Below are positions 49,644-58,085 of a stretch of DNA of 64,000 bases, one piece after another. Made by a program: the position numbers and the translations under genes. The notes under the pieces were generated by a model, which saw only the letters and a list, made by a program, of their open reading frames with translations, was not told the DNA's origin and did no database searches. The DNA comes from Nitrosopumilus sp. K4. GTDB taxonomy: Archaea; Thermoproteota; Nitrososphaeria; Nitrososphaerales; Nitrosopumilaceae. The DNA lies in assembly GCF_018128925.1 (NCBI RefSeq), contig NZ_CP067007.1, positions 186,001-250,000 on the forward strand, read 5' to 3'. Positions within the stretch are counted from its first letter, which is position 1. Each line of letters starts with the position of its first letter.

Positions 49644-50684
49644 TTATTTTCTTAGCTTTTCTTTGGCATAGCCAATGATTGCATCGGTCATTTGAGTGGT
49701 GCCTGCACTCCCTCCGATATCCCATGTGACTGCCTTTCCTTCATTGATTACTTTGTCAGTTGCATAGAATATTGCATCTCTGACTTCTTTTTCACCAAGA
49801 TAATCTGCCATCCAAGCTCCCGATAGAACTGTTGCAGTTGGATTTACTTTATTTTGCCCTGCAAACTGTGGTGCACTTCCATGTGCTGCCTCAAACATTG
49901 CATAATTATCCCCGATGTTTGCAGAATAAATTAATCCAATTGAACCTACAAGGGCTGATGCAAGCTCTGAAATGATGTCCATGAACAAATTGGTGCTTAC
50001 TAGCACAGAACCATTAAACTGATCTGTTGCAATAACCATTTGTTGAGCCATGTTATCAATGTAGATTTCAGATAATTCAATCCCTGTTCCCTCAACTGCT
50101 TTTTGTGCTTCATCCCAAAATATTCCGTCAGTTTGTTTTAGGATATTTCTTTTTGTAACTGCGACCATCTTTTTCATATTGTACTTGTTTGCCCAGTCTA
50201 CTGCTGAATCCAGCAATCTTCTACTACCTTGTCTTGTAATCTTCCTAATTGCAATTGCAGCATCTTCGGTAATTTTTGCTTCTATCCCTGTATAGAGTCC
50301 CTCAGTTGCCTCTCTAAAACAAACACAATCTAATTTTCTGTCAGGTGTTAATCTATCATAAGTTTTAGTAGGTCTGATGTTTGCATAAAGATCAAATTTC
50401 TGTCTTAATGTGACTGCGACACTTCTAGGTGCTCCGGGAACTGGGATGGTTGTTGTTGGTCCCTTAAAACAACAGTCTGATTCTTCTAAAATCTTCATAG
50501 TTGCATCTGGAATGTATGATGCATCTTTTCTGCCATTTTTGTCCCACTGTTCAGAGCCTGCCTCACATAGAACTAATTCTGATTGGAAATTACATTCCTT
50601 TAAAACGCGTAACATGGAGTCAACTACTTCAGGACCTATGCCGTCTCCTCTCATTACAGCAGCTTTTTTGCTCAAAACTGCCAA
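49644..50684 (-). CDS. icd: Isocitrate/isopropylmalate dehydrogenase family, probably isocitrate dehydrogenase
   Basis: A 346-residue beta-decarboxylating dehydrogenase. GDGIGPEVVDSM, the FREATEGLYTGIEAKI loop, VTKRNILKQTDGIFWD, and the C-terminal NIGDNYAMFEAAHGSAPQFAGQ, cut here at motif level, are characteristic. The EGLYTGIE loop and TDGIFW segment favour isocitrate over isopropylmalate, but the substrate is inference. TTG 50684 start. Feeds 2-oxoglutarate synthesis. Confidence 0.82.
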   Translation of the reverse strand: MAVLSKKAAVMRGDGIGPEVVDSMLRVLKECNFQSELVLCEAGSEQWDKNGRKDASYIPDATMKILEESDCCFKGPTTTIPVPGAPRSVAVTLRQKFDLYANIRPTKTYDRLTPDRKLDCVCFREATEGLYTGIEAKITEDAAIAIRKITRQGSRRLLDSAVDWANKYNMKKMVAVTKRNILKQTDGIFWDEAQKAVEGTGIELSEIYIDNMAQQMVIATDQFNGSVLVSTNLFMDIISELASALVGSIGLIYSANIGDNYAMFEAAHGSAPQFAGQNKVNPTATVLSGAWMADYLGEKEVRDAIFYATDKVINEGKAVTWDIGGSAGTTQMTDAIIGYAKEKLRK

Positions 50685-50773
50685 AATTTAATGTGATTAT
50701 TATTTAATTCTACCTTGAGATGTTTATTTTCCAGAGATATGATTTATAGAGTTGATCTTTTTAAAAATGTAAA

Positions 50774-51520
50774 ATGATTATCGTACAAATATCTGATCTT
50801 CATGTAGGTTCTCAATTCTTGCAAGAGAAGTTTGATATTTTGGTTGATGAAATTAACGAACTCAATCCAGACGCTATAATAATTACTGGTGATCTGACAA
50901 ATGAAGGCTTGATGAAAGAATATAAAAAATGCAGGACTCTATTGACTAAATTTAACACAAAAAAAATTTTTACAGTTAGTGGAAATCACGATTATAGAAA
51001 CACTGGTTACTTGCTTTTCAAAAAATTTTTCCCTTTTGAAGCAATCAACGAATTAGATGAAAAAATTGTATTGGTTACTCTTGGTACTGCAAGACCTGAT
51101 AGGAATGAGGGCGAAGTAGGTTATAGACAGAATCTCTGGCTTGAACGAACTATGAAAAAATACAAAGACCGAATTAAAATTCTAGCAATGCACCATCATC
51201 TTGTTGCAATACCTGATACTGGTTCTGATCAATTAACCGTAGTTGATGCTGGTGATGTTTTGCGAACCATTATGGATACGAATGTTGATCTTGTTTTATG
51301 TGGTCATAAACACAGGCCTTGGATTTGGAATTTTGGAAAGCCAATGGTTGTAAATGCTGGAACTGCTGCATCTGAAAGAGTAAGAGGCATGTTTGAGAAT
51401 ACGTACAACATAATTTCGATTCAGGACAAGAACATTCAAGTTGATCTAAAAATTGTTGGAGGAAAAAGACTACCTCTTGATGAAATAGTGAGTAACTATA
51501 GTCAATATGGTGAAGAATGA
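50774..51520 (+). CDS. Calcineurin-like metallophosphoesterase
   Basis: A 248-residue protein with all five motifs: ISDLHVGS, IIITGDLTNEG, TVSGNHDYR, LAMHHHLV and LVLCGHKHRPW. The order and spacing resemble CpdA-like phosphodiesterases, which hydrolyse cyclic nucleotides or other phosphodiesters. Divergent from icd with a 90-base gap. Confidence 0.88.
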   Translation: MIIVQISDLHVGSQFLQEKFDILVDEINELNPDAIIITGDLTNEGLMKEYKKCRTLLTKFNTKKIFTVSGNHDYRNTGYLLFKKFFPFEAINELDEKIVLVTLGTARPDRNEGEVGYRQNLWLERTMKKYKDRIKILAMHHHLVAIPDTGSDQLTVVDAGDVLRTIMDTNVDLVLCGHKHRPWIWNFGKPMVVNAGTAASERVRGMFENTYNIISIQDKNIQVDLKIVGGKRLPLDEIVSNYSQYGEE

Positions 51521-51553
51521 ATTTATTTACAGACTAATTCAATGCATCACAGT

Positions 51554-51640
51554 GCGGGGATCGCCTAGCCTGGTAGGGCGTGGGATTGCTAATCCCATGT
51601 CAGCAATGACACGGGGGTTCAAATCCCCCTCCCCGCGCCA
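51554..51640 (+). tRNA. tRNA-Ser (anticodon GCT), CCA encoded
   Basis: Acceptor arms GCGGGGA (51554-51560) and TCCCCGC (51630-51636), discriminator G and encoded CCA (51638-51640). The anticodon stem TGGGA/TCCCA closes loop TTGCTAA, giving GCT. A long variable arm (TGTCAGCAATGACAC) confirms the serine type, and the T-arm is GGGGG-TTCAAAT-CCCCC. The encoded CCA contrasts with tRNA-Thr, tRNA-Cys and tRNA-Met here. Confidence 0.97.
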
Positions 51641-51681
51641 TTAAAAATTAAACTTAATAGTCCGCTTTGGACATCTATACT

Positions 51682-51843
51682 ATGGGACGAAGAAAAACAC
51701 AAAAAATTATTCGCACTGGTCCAAAAAATGCAACAACCGGAATGTGTCCCGTTTGTAAAACTATTGGTAAGGTTTTCCTTCTTGGTCCACCAGGACAAGA
51801 GCGTGGAAAATGTGAAAAATGCCGCCAAGAATTTGAAATTTAG
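51682..51843 (+). CDS. Small zinc-ribbon protein (53 aa)
   Basis: MGRRKTQKIIRTGPKNATTG precedes a ribbon with CPVCKTIGKVF and, after a GPPGQERGK loop, CEKCRQEFEI. Two CxxC pairs about 24 residues apart. ATG 51682 to TAG 51843. The basic N-terminus suggests nucleic-acid binding. No family recognised. Confidence 0.7.
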   Translation: MGRRKTQKIIRTGPKNATTGMCPVCKTIGKVFLLGPPGQERGKCEKCRQEFEI

Positions 51844-51916
51844 TGCAAAAAACTAACGAGCCTATCAACAAATTTACCCATAACTTTTTAAGACAATTTT
51901 TTGATGATACATAATC

Positions 51917-52087
51917 ATGAGTTCCGAAGCTGAAACAATCTATGAAAGAGTAGCAAAGCTTGAAGATGAAATCGCTTTACTAAGAAGCGAAGTTGATGTT
52001 CTCAAAAGAGCACTTAGAAACAAAATTGCTCGACATGAGATTTCAATGATCAAGAAAGGACAAGATATTAGTTCTATTATTGATTAA
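51917..52087 (+). CDS. Small coiled-coil protein (56 aa)
   Basis: Heptad-type helix ETIYERVAKLEDEIALLRSE continuing into DVLKRALRNKI, all in a 56-residue frame from ATG 51917 to TAA 52087. Leucine/isoleucine spacing predicts a coiled coil over about 30 residues. Its stop overlaps that of the convergent SirB1-like gene. Function unknown. Confidence 0.65.
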   Translation: MSSEAETIYERVAKLEDEIALLRSEVDVLKRALRNKIARHEISMIKKGQDISSIID

Positions 52088-52902
52088 TTCTTTGTCTTTA
52101 TACTTCTAATTAGTTCTAAAATAAAATCCACATCTTCTGCATTTGGATTTATTTCTAAATACTTGTTCAGATATTTCAAAGCAATATCTGAATGCAATAT
52201 TCTTTCTTCTAAGATACCTTTGTCTCTAATATCTTCTGCCGCATCTGGTTCTATTGCTAAAATCATGTCTACACATCTTAGTGCCTTGTCATAAACAAAC
52301 GATTGAATGTATGAATTTTTTAGATTTCTTGCCATTCTAACAAGCACTTGCTCTGGTGTTATTTCGTCTAGAAACTCTGGCTCAAACTCTAACTGTCCAC
52401 CAAAATTTGTATCCAGAATTTCTTGTAATTCGTCAATATCTAATAACCTCCCATCATTGAATGGATCTAAAATCATCTCTTCGTTGTATTTTACTAAAAC
52501 ATGTCTTGGAAATCCTACTATCTTTAATTCCAATCCTACAAACTTTGCTATCTCTACATACAAAATTGAAATTGTAATTGGTAATCCTGATTTTTTATCA
52601 ATTACTTCATTTAGAAAATTATTTTTTGGATTGTAGTAATCATCGTTATCTCCTTGGAATCCAAGATTTTCAAATAGATGTTCATTTAGCATTGATATTA
52701 GATATGTTGGATTTTTCACATCGTTAATTGACTCTTTTAATGACATTCCGATAATATTGATTTTATTGATGTATTCATCTATGTTAAGATCAGGATATTC
52801 TAATAATTGCGCAAACTTTAGACATTTTTCAACTAGGTTGAAGTTTGGGTTTTTTACAAATGAAACCCATTCTGCAACATAAGGATCAAATTTCTCTTCC
52901 AA
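52084..52902 (-). CDS. SirB1-type transglutaminase-like protein
   Basis: A 272-residue protein. The SirB1/transglutaminase-like segment runs from FENLGFQGDNDDYYNP to NNFLNEVIDKKSGLPITISIL and FPRHVLVKY; the last part, DKALRCVDMILAIEP onward, looks like TPR helices. The usual cysteine of active transglutaminases is absent, as in SirB1. TTG 52902 is directly after the upstream gene's stop; the two are one operon. Confidence 0.8.
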   Translation of the reverse strand: MEEKFDPYVAEWVSFVKNPNFNLVEKCLKFAQLLEYPDLNIDEYINKINIIGMSLKESINDVKNPTYLISMLNEHLFENLGFQGDNDDYYNPKNNFLNEVIDKKSGLPITISILYVEIAKFVGLELKIVGFPRHVLVKYNEEMILDPFNDGRLLDIDELQEILDTNFGGQLEFEPEFLDEITPEQVLVRMARNLKNSYIQSFVYDKALRCVDMILAIEPDAAEDIRDKGILEERILHSDIALKYLNKYLEINPNAEDVDFILELIRSIKTKN

Positions 52903-54099
52903 TTATTTCTGGTTAATCCTTTTGAGATATAGGTCTGGTTCCTTGATTTCCCTAGTGTTTGGTGGGATTTCGATCATCTTTCTGAATGCATCCTTGCCTA
53001 ATTTTTCATAAATTTTCTTTGTAAATTCCTTACCCATACTCTTTCTAACTTGATATGATGAAAAATCCGTGCCCATGTATGTTGTAAGATAGTTTTGAAA
53101 GTCAGAATCATCTTTGAGGATATTTTCAATGGCAAATGCTGCCATTCCCTCCATTGCAGTAAAGGCTGCATGGTGCTTTTGAATTGGACCTAACCATCTC
53201 TTGTATATGTCCAATAATTGCGGAATTGATTCAGAAATCTTTGGATCAATTTCAACATGTGTGAATGTCATGACATCTGGTCCAATCTGTTCAATAAGAA
53301 AATGGTCTGGATTTAAAAAGAAAAATAAGTTTGCCTTCTTAGCAAATGGAAAATCATCAGGCACTGCCTGCAGTTGAAGATATTCGGATAATTTGTTTAT
53401 TGTTTCTGTATCTAATGAAAGAATAATTCCTGCAAGCTCTTCATTTATTTTATTTACCTGAGTTGCAGATTCCCTGTTAATTTGTTGCAAGTTTTGTTGA
53501 GCAGAATGGATTATTTCCTCTAAAACCGTCATTTTTACTGCACCCAGATATCCTGAATTCACTTGCTTAAATTTTGAATCATATGGTTCCCCTTGTTTAT
53601 GCAAAATTATTTGTGGATATCTTGACAGAATGAATTTGTTTAGATAAATTATATTGTCTAAATAATCTCCATATGTTGTAGTGATTTTTGAAATATATTG
53701 AATTGCATATGTTGAATATACTAAATACTTTGCAGTATCATTTTTCATTAACTCTGCAATCTTCTTTAAATTCTCGTCTGCAACTGCCATAAATAATTCA
53801 TTTACGAATTCTTTTGAATTCTCATCAGAGAACACCTTATCCCCTTTGATTTTTTTAAGCTCTTTTAATTCTGGATATTTGATCTTTATATCTGGAATTT
53901 GAATTTCTAGAAATTCTTCAACTTTTTGTTTTAGTGATGGAAAAACATCTTGAGAAATTTTTTCCAATTCTTCAAACTTTACTTTTCCTTCAAGATCCTC
54001 ATTTGCCTTTTGAGCAAGTTGGGTGATCTCTTTTTCTTCATTTAGCTCTACTGATAATTGACCAAATAATGCCTCTGCAAACTCATCAAACTCGCTCAT
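52903..54099 (-). CDS. Uncharacterised helical protein (398 aa)
   Basis: A long, mostly helical, acidic protein of 398 residues without signal peptide, membrane helix or HExxH. It begins FDEFAEALFGQLSVELNEE and contains a hydrophobic core around FFFLNPDHFLIEQIG and KHHAAFTAMEGMAAFAIEN. No confident family. It is co-transcribed with the SirB1-like gene, with no base between them. Confidence 0.75.
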   Translation of the reverse strand: MSEFDEFAEALFGQLSVELNEEKEITQLAQKANEDLEGKVKFEELEKISQDVFPSLKQKVEEFLEIQIPDIKIKYPELKELKKIKGDKVFSDENSKEFVNELFMAVADENLKKIAELMKNDTAKYLVYSTYAIQYISKITTTYGDYLDNIIYLNKFILSRYPQIILHKQGEPYDSKFKQVNSGYLGAVKMTVLEEIIHSAQQNLQQINRESATQVNKINEELAGIILSLDTETINKLSEYLQLQAVPDDFPFAKKANLFFFLNPDHFLIEQIGPDVMTFTHVEIDPKISESIPQLLDIYKRWLGPIQKHHAAFTAMEGMAAFAIENILKDDSDFQNYLTTYMGTDFSSYQVRKSMGKEFTKKIYEKLGKDAFRKMIEIPPNTREIKEPDLYLKRINQK

Positions 54100-54192
54100 T
54101 TTGAATAAATCCGTGTTCTACTACATTTAATATTATCTTGTTTTGTACCTAAAACAAATTATTAACTCAAAACCTATCTTTTAATATTCAAA

Positions 54193-55062
54193 ATGCATGA
54201 ATTCAGCCTTCAATACCTTCGATGTGTAAGATGTGGTTCAAAATTAGACTGTGATGTTTTTTCTGAATATTCTGAAATCATTGAAGGACTTTTACAGTGT
54301 AAAAAATGTGACTTGCATTTTCCAATAATTGAAAAAATACCTGTTCTTTGGGATGATTTTTCAACATATCTATCTTCTAGAACTGTTCTTGCCGGAAAAT
54401 TATATCGCACTATCAAAAATGAACGATTAAAACAATTTCTCAAAAAATCTCTCCTAAAAACAAAAAAAACTGATGATAGAACTACACTTGAGGAAAAATG
54501 GAGCAAGATATATCAGCAAAGTAGAAATTCTAAATTTTATTCTGTAATTAAACATGAATTAAAACAAATTCCTAGATCTGATCTTGTATTGGAGTATGGC
54601 TGTTCTGTAGGATTCATGACTCATTTTTTGGCTAATCGACACGAAGTGGTTTTTGGTGTAGATAGATCATTTAGTGCAATTTCTGTTGCAAAAAAATCCA
54701 ACAAAAACAATTTGGATTATTTTGTCGCAGATTCTTTATCTGATGTATTTGGTAAAACAAACTTTGATTTGATTTTGGCTCTAAATGTTTTAGAGTTGAT
54801 TGAACCTGTAAAATTACTGCAACATGCATCAAGACACATCAAGAGGGGCTTCTTTGTCATTTCTGATCCGTATGATTTTGATAGAGGAATAAACTCCGTA
54901 AAACATCCTCTGAATGAAACATCTCTTAGACAAAATCTTGAAAAACTTGGATTTTCTATTACTTTAAAAACAAAAAAGCCTTCTTTTCATTCTTGGAATC
55001 TTAAAATAAATCCCAGAACCACATTGAATTACAAGGTAGATGTCATTATAGGAAAAAAATAA
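54193..55062 (+). CDS. SAM-dependent methyltransferase with Trm112-like zinc domain
   Basis: Residues 1-60 form a zinc-ribbon of Trm112 type: LRCVRCGSKL and LLQCKKCDLHFPIIEKIPVL. After a basic linker comes a class I methyltransferase with SAM motif VLEYGCSVGFMTHFL, an acidic VFGVDRSFSA and ILALNVLELIEP. The target is unknown; the layout resembles methyltransferases for lipids or cofactors. ATG 54193. Confidence 0.82.
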   Translation: MHEFSLQYLRCVRCGSKLDCDVFSEYSEIIEGLLQCKKCDLHFPIIEKIPVLWDDFSTYLSSRTVLAGKLYRTIKNERLKQFLKKSLLKTKKTDDRTTLEEKWSKIYQQSRNSKFYSVIKHELKQIPRSDLVLEYGCSVGFMTHFLANRHEVVFGVDRSFSAISVAKKSNKNNLDYFVADSLSDVFGKTNFDLILALNVLELIEPVKLLQHASRHIKRGFFVISDPYDFDRGINSVKHPLNETSLRQNLEKLGFSITLKTKKPSFHSWNLKINPRTTLNYKVDVIIGKK

Positions 55063-55118
55063 TCTCATATTTTGATAATATGAATTTCCTTTAAGTGGTG
55101 CTGTGTAAAATTATTTGC

Positions 55119-55262
55119 ATGACATCTATGTACGATACTGGAATTGTTATTGTAATTGCCCTTGTATCTATTACTGTTAGTTTTACGGCAGATGGTTCGA
55201 TGACTAAGTTGAAAATTTACATGCCTATTTTTAAAAAACTGATTTATTCTCTTACCTTTTAG
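55119..55262 (+). CDS. Small membrane protein (47 aa)
   Basis: A 47-codon frame from ATG 55119 to TAG 55262 with one membrane helix (GIVIVIALVSITVSFTA, about residues 8-24) and a basic tail containing K/L/Y. The start of the next gene is eight bases on, and they may form an operon. Coding is judged from the transmembrane pattern and codon continuity. Confidence 0.45.
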   Translation: MTSMYDTGIVIVIALVSITVSFTADGSMTKLKIYMPIFKKLIYSLTF

Positions 55263-55270
55263 AGTATTTG

Positions 55271-55633
55271 ATGGATTTTGAAAAGTTTTGTTCAGACATT
55301 ATGGCTTTGAACCCAAAAGTCCGTTTTGCAACAATTTATGATGATTGGGGCAAAAAATTAGCAGGAGGTATTAGGGAAGGAGTTGAAAACCTTCTTTCAC
55401 CACACCAAGAAAAAGAGATGGTAAGCTTATCTGTAATGGACTGGAAGGCACGAAAAGAAATGTCAAAATGGCTAGGAAAAACCATCTATACGCTTGGTGA
55501 ATATGAGAAAATCAAACGCTTTTCATTTTATCTAGGTCTTGATAATTTGCTTTTGGTTAGTACAGAAAAGGATGCTGATACTAATGAAATAGTAGATGGT
55601 GTAATCAAACTCTATTACAAAAATCTTGAATAA
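55271..55633 (+). CDS. Thaumarchaeal DUF6659-like protein
   Basis: A 120-residue protein that begins MDFEKFCSDIMALNPKVRFA and contains GGIREGVENLLSPH and LGKTIYTLGEYEKIKRFSF. The pattern FC-I...VRFA...REG...LLS resembles DUF6659 proteins of ammonia-oxidising archaea, apparently roadblock-like. ATG 55271 is preferred to TTG 55268. Function unknown. Confidence 0.65.
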   Translation: MDFEKFCSDIMALNPKVRFATIYDDWGKKLAGGIREGVENLLSPHQEKEMVSLSVMDWKARKEMSKWLGKTIYTLGEYEKIKRFSFYLGLDNLLLVSTEKDADTNEIVDGVIKLYYKNLE

Positions 55634-55698
55634 TCAAATTAATTGATAGTTTCTAGTTAACTGTGTTTTTAATAACAAGTTATTTTTTCAAGATATTG

Positions 55699-55893
55699 AT
55701 GCATTGTAACAATACCTGTATACAATACAAGGCAAAAGCCAACACGTATGAGGGAGGCAGATATGAACAGGGACAAAAACGATGCCATCAATGCGAGATT
55801 TACCTAAACTGGGATGGTTTATGGTGTCCATGCTGTGGTTATCTCTTGAGAACTAAACCTAGAAGCAAAAAAACAAAACGTAAGAGACACTGA
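55699..55893 (+). CDS. Thaumarchaeal zinc-finger protein (64 aa)
   Basis: A short basic protein with CNNTCIQYKAK, CHQCEIYLNWDGLWCPCCGY and a tail KPRSKKTKRKRH. Six to seven cysteines form one or two zinc sites. This type is repeatedly found in ammonia-oxidising archaea. ATG 55699 is chosen; the longer frame from 55663 adds a hydrophobic stretch inconsistent with the rest. Confidence 0.7.
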   Translation: MHCNNTCIQYKAKANTYEGGRYEQGQKRCHQCEIYLNWDGLWCPCCGYLLRTKPRSKKTKRKRH

Positions 55894-55930
55894 TTTTACT
55901 TTTTATAGTGATGTATGATGTAACTTTATT

Positions 55931-56107
55931 ATGTTAAAATCTGTAATTGCAATTCTAATTGGAATTATTGTTTTTTTAGTTGGATTGGTGATCGTAATTA
56001 CTGAAAATTTTGCAACAGAACTTTATGGGGTTGGAATTGGATTGATTGCTTTAGGTATTGCAATTTGTGGTATATCGATATTGGGCAAGATAAAAAATTG
56101 GTTTTAA
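55931..56107 (+). CDS. Two-TM small membrane protein (58 aa)
   Basis: ATG 55931 to TAA 56107. Membrane helices at about 4-24 and 33-52, separated by TENFATELYG, with a basic end. Similar in layout to the mini membrane proteins at 6.1-6.6 kb but not in sequence. The AT-rich upstream region holds a weak TATA match. Confidence 0.55.
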   Translation: MLKSVIAILIGIIVFLVGLVIVITENFATELYGVGIGLIALGIAICGISILGKIKNWF

Positions 56108-56182
56108 CTAAATAAGCTTATGTTGTGAAATTAAACTCAAGTCATGATGAATTGTTATAACAAATTATGGGCATTATATGCT

Positions 56183-56419
56183 ATGTCTCATACAGCAGTT
56201 GTACTTGTAACATGTCATCAGAATCAAACTCTTTCTACAAAAAAATCTCTTGCTGAAATACCTGAAATTAAAACGATTAGTACTGTAAAAGGACCCTATG
56301 ACATTGTAGCTAAAATAAAATCCTCATCTGTAGATGAACTAAAAGAAACCATAACCTCAAATATACGCAAATTGCCTACCGTACGCTCAACACTCACACT
56401 AAGAGTCCTTCAGCAATAA
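56183..56419 (+). CDS. Stand-alone Lrp/AsnC ligand-binding (RAM) domain
   Basis: Seventy-eight residues with the RAM beta-alpha-beta pattern: HTAVVLVTCHQNQ, LAEIPEIKTISTVKGPYDIVAKI and LRKLPTVRSTLTLRVL-like strands (here TVRSTLTLRVL). There is no DNA-binding domain, so it must act as an amino-acid sensor or partner. ATG 56183 chosen; a TTG/ATG pair 39 bases upstream gives an unlike extension. Confidence 0.75.
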   Translation: MSHTAVVLVTCHQNQTLSTKKSLAEIPEIKTISTVKGPYDIVAKIKSSSVDELKETITSNIRKLPTVRSTLTLRVLQQ

Positions 56420-56629
56420 TTTTACTTGTAACTCATCTGATCATGGTCTGAATTTTAAAAGAAATAACCTACAATTACTTCTATTATTTTTCAACAAACA
56501 CTTATTTTTTTGAAACAAAAATCCAATGTTTAAAACTACAAAGGTGAAAGAACTTCCTTTTCAGATGTGAAGAAAAGAACTGGAATGAATTAATGACATG
56601 TATCCTTCTGTGAAAAATAATGGGAAAAT

Positions 56630-56848
56630 CTAGTTTTGCATTGAAGCATCTGAAATTACCTCTATAGCACGAATCCTGTCCACTACGTTGGTTTTTACAT
56701 ATGACGGATCATTGGAATCAACTTGGGCCAGTACTTCGTTTTGGTTTTTTCGTTCCTGAATGTTTTTGATGTCTCTAAATTCTTTTAGTCTTTCTATTGC
56801 TTGATTTCTTTTACCTTCTTTGCATGAAATTAATACATCGAAGACCAT
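56630..56848 (-). CDS. RAM-like small protein (72 aa)
   Basis: MVFDVLISCKEGKRNQAIERL and TNVVDRIRAIEVISDAS suggest another ferredoxin-like fold related to AsnC-type sensors, but the match is weaker than for the gene at 56183. The ATG at 56848 is preceded on the minus strand by a TATA-like sequence in the centre of an inverted repeat. Divergent from the gene at 56955. Confidence 0.55.
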   Translation of the reverse strand: MVFDVLISCKEGKRNQAIERLKEFRDIKNIQERKNQNEVLAQVDSNDPSYVKTNVVDRIRAIEVISDASMQN

Positions 56849-56882
56849 GTACAATGTTTGTTATTTTTGGTATTTAATTTTC

Positions 56883-56921
56883 AATAAGCTAATTTGTTTA
56901 TAATCCACTCATTAGCTTATT
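56883..56921. promoter_or_regulatory. Inverted repeat around a shared TATA box
   Basis: AATAAGCTAAT (56883-56893) and ATTAGCTTATT (56911-56921) are perfect 11-bp complements separated by 17 bases. The spacer contains TTTATAAT (56898-56905), a TATA box readable in both directions, placed about 26 bases before plausible starts for the genes at 56848 (minus) and 56955 (plus). The symmetry suggests a dimeric regulator controlling both. Confidence 0.5.
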
Positions 56922-56954
56922 AACACCTATGTGGTATTGTATGTAAATTAATGT

Positions 56955-57371
56955 ATGCAAACAAATCAATCAATGTCATGGAAAGAACTACAAGATCAAT
57001 TTCAAAATAATCTTGAAAATTTTAACAAACATTTTGCTTTGATTCAAAATTCCGTAAATGAACTTAAAAATATCTATACTAATGTAATGGAAAAATCTAA
57101 GGATGACTCATATGAACTCAGAAAGGAATTTGCTAATTTATGGTTAAGTAAAATTGATGTATCTGATAATGATTCTCTTTTGGCAATACGTGATGAATAT
57201 GATACTTTTCTAAATGGTCCGAAACCTGTTGTTTCTGATTTTAAAAATTTTGAGGCTGCATTAGAACAAAAATTATATCTAAAATCTATCAGTTCACTTA
57301 AAGCCTATGATGAATTTATGCATGAATTTTTTAGAACCTGGAAAACAATGTGGAAGAATAAGCGTAAATAA
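56955..57371 (+). CDS. Helical protein, phasin-like in composition (138 aa)
   Basis: A 138-residue all-helical protein: MSWKELQDQFQNNLENFNKH and FRTWKTMWKNKRK, with coiled-coil tendency. The size and amphipathic pattern resemble phasins or PhaE-type subunits of polyester granules, which occur in this lineage, but no diagnostic motif is present. Function unknown. ATG 56955. Confidence 0.65.
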   Translation: MQTNQSMSWKELQDQFQNNLENFNKHFALIQNSVNELKNIYTNVMEKSKDDSYELRKEFANLWLSKIDVSDNDSLLAIRDEYDTFLNGPKPVVSDFKNFEAALEQKLYLKSISSLKAYDEFMHEFFRTWKTMWKNKRK

Positions 57372-57596
57372 TTTTTAAATTATGAACACCATGTTTGTTT
57401 TCAGTTTATTTTATGATCTCAATAATGCTGACTAATGTGTTAGAATTTATTTCTGATTTGAAATCTAGAATGCTATAATTTTGACTCTCCTATTGCTTAA
57501 AACACATCTAACATTCCCAAAAATTCGATGATGAAAAAAGTTGATGTCCTCTTAATTAATTTATAAATAAAACAAAAAATGAAGAAATTCTTGCTG
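57372..57596. other. Non-coding stretch
   Basis: About 225 bases without a convincing frame. It is AT-rich, with an ATGATGA box-C-like heptamer near 57530 but no matching D box within a plausible distance. I see no reliable feature here. Confidence 0.5.
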
Positions 57597-57740
57597 CTAT
57601 CCAAATAATCCGCTAGCAACAAGATATGCTCCAGCTCCCATTCCCATCATTGCACCTATTCCCATACAGATTAGATCAAACTTTATGATTTTTTTGAATG
57701 GGGCGTGGACTGTTTGTTCCAATGTATCTTGTGTTTTCAT
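57597..57740 (-). CDS. Small membrane protein (47 aa)
   Basis: ATG 57740 to TAG 57597. After MKTQDTLEQTVHAPFKKI comes one membrane helix rich in Gly, Met and Ala (MGIGAMMGMGAGAYLVASG), a small-residue pattern suited to helix packing. It is too short for confident annotation. The gene lies downstream of the inverted repeat at 57827-57894. Confidence 0.5.
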   Translation of the reverse strand: MKTQDTLEQTVHAPFKKIIKFDLICMGIGAMMGMGAGAYLVASGLFG

Positions 57741-57826
57741 GATTGTGTTTAGTTTTCGTTCTTCATAGATTTTGGTAAGCTAAGATTATGACTAATCAAT
57801 ATGAGCATTAATCATACTGTGATTTC

Positions 57827-57894
57827 ATGCGAGAACAAATATTTTCTAGATCCGAACAATCTTGTGATTTTTTGTAATCATAATGTTCTCGCAT
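57827..57894. repeat. 11-bp perfect inverted repeat with 46-base spacer
   Basis: ATGCGAGAACA (57827-57837) and TGTTCTCGCAT (57884-57894) are perfect complements and are more GC-rich than the surroundings. The spacer holds a small TGATT/AATCA hairpin. It lies upstream of the divergent genes at 57740 and 58086 and may be a structured leader, an operator or a non-coding RNA end. Confidence 0.5.
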
Positions 57895-58018
57895 TTATCT
57901 AAAAATAAAATTATGGCACTATTTTGTGAGGTATGGTTTGTGTTGTTATTCGTACTCTTAAGTTATGGAATTAAGGGCTAGTTTTTAGTTTCAAACATGT
58001 GGTAAAGAAAATTTTCAA

Positions 58019-58033
58019 ATCTCTATTAGAGAT
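58019..58033. promoter_or_regulatory. 15-bp palindrome upstream of DM13 operon
   Basis: ATCTCTATTAGAGAT has perfect 7-base arms and one central base. It lies about 25-40 bases upstream of TATA-like TTTAATACT (58057-58065), whose centre is 26 bases from ATG 58086. The position fits an activator or repressor site beyond the TFB-recognition element. Confidence 0.45.
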
Positions 58034-58085
58034 TGGGGCATAAACTGGAAAATTCGTTTAATACTTTTTTCAGATATTCTTTGTA

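Larger units (their letters stand above)
57741..58085. other. 345-base intergenic region with two symmetric elements
   Basis: No coding frame of note. It contains an 11-bp perfect inverted repeat (57827-57837 and 57884-57894), a 15-bp palindrome (58019-58033) and the TATA element of the DM13 gene (about 58057-58065). It is the longest gene-free stretch in the window. Confidence 0.7.

Noticed and set aside
52903-54099. Zinc metalloprotease (DUF2342-like)
   Set aside because: The protein lacks an HExxH motif; only overall size and helical character are similar.
57525-57595. Box C/D guide RNA
   Set aside because: A box C heptamer ATGATGA is present, but no box D (CTGA) or C'/D' pair at suitable distance.
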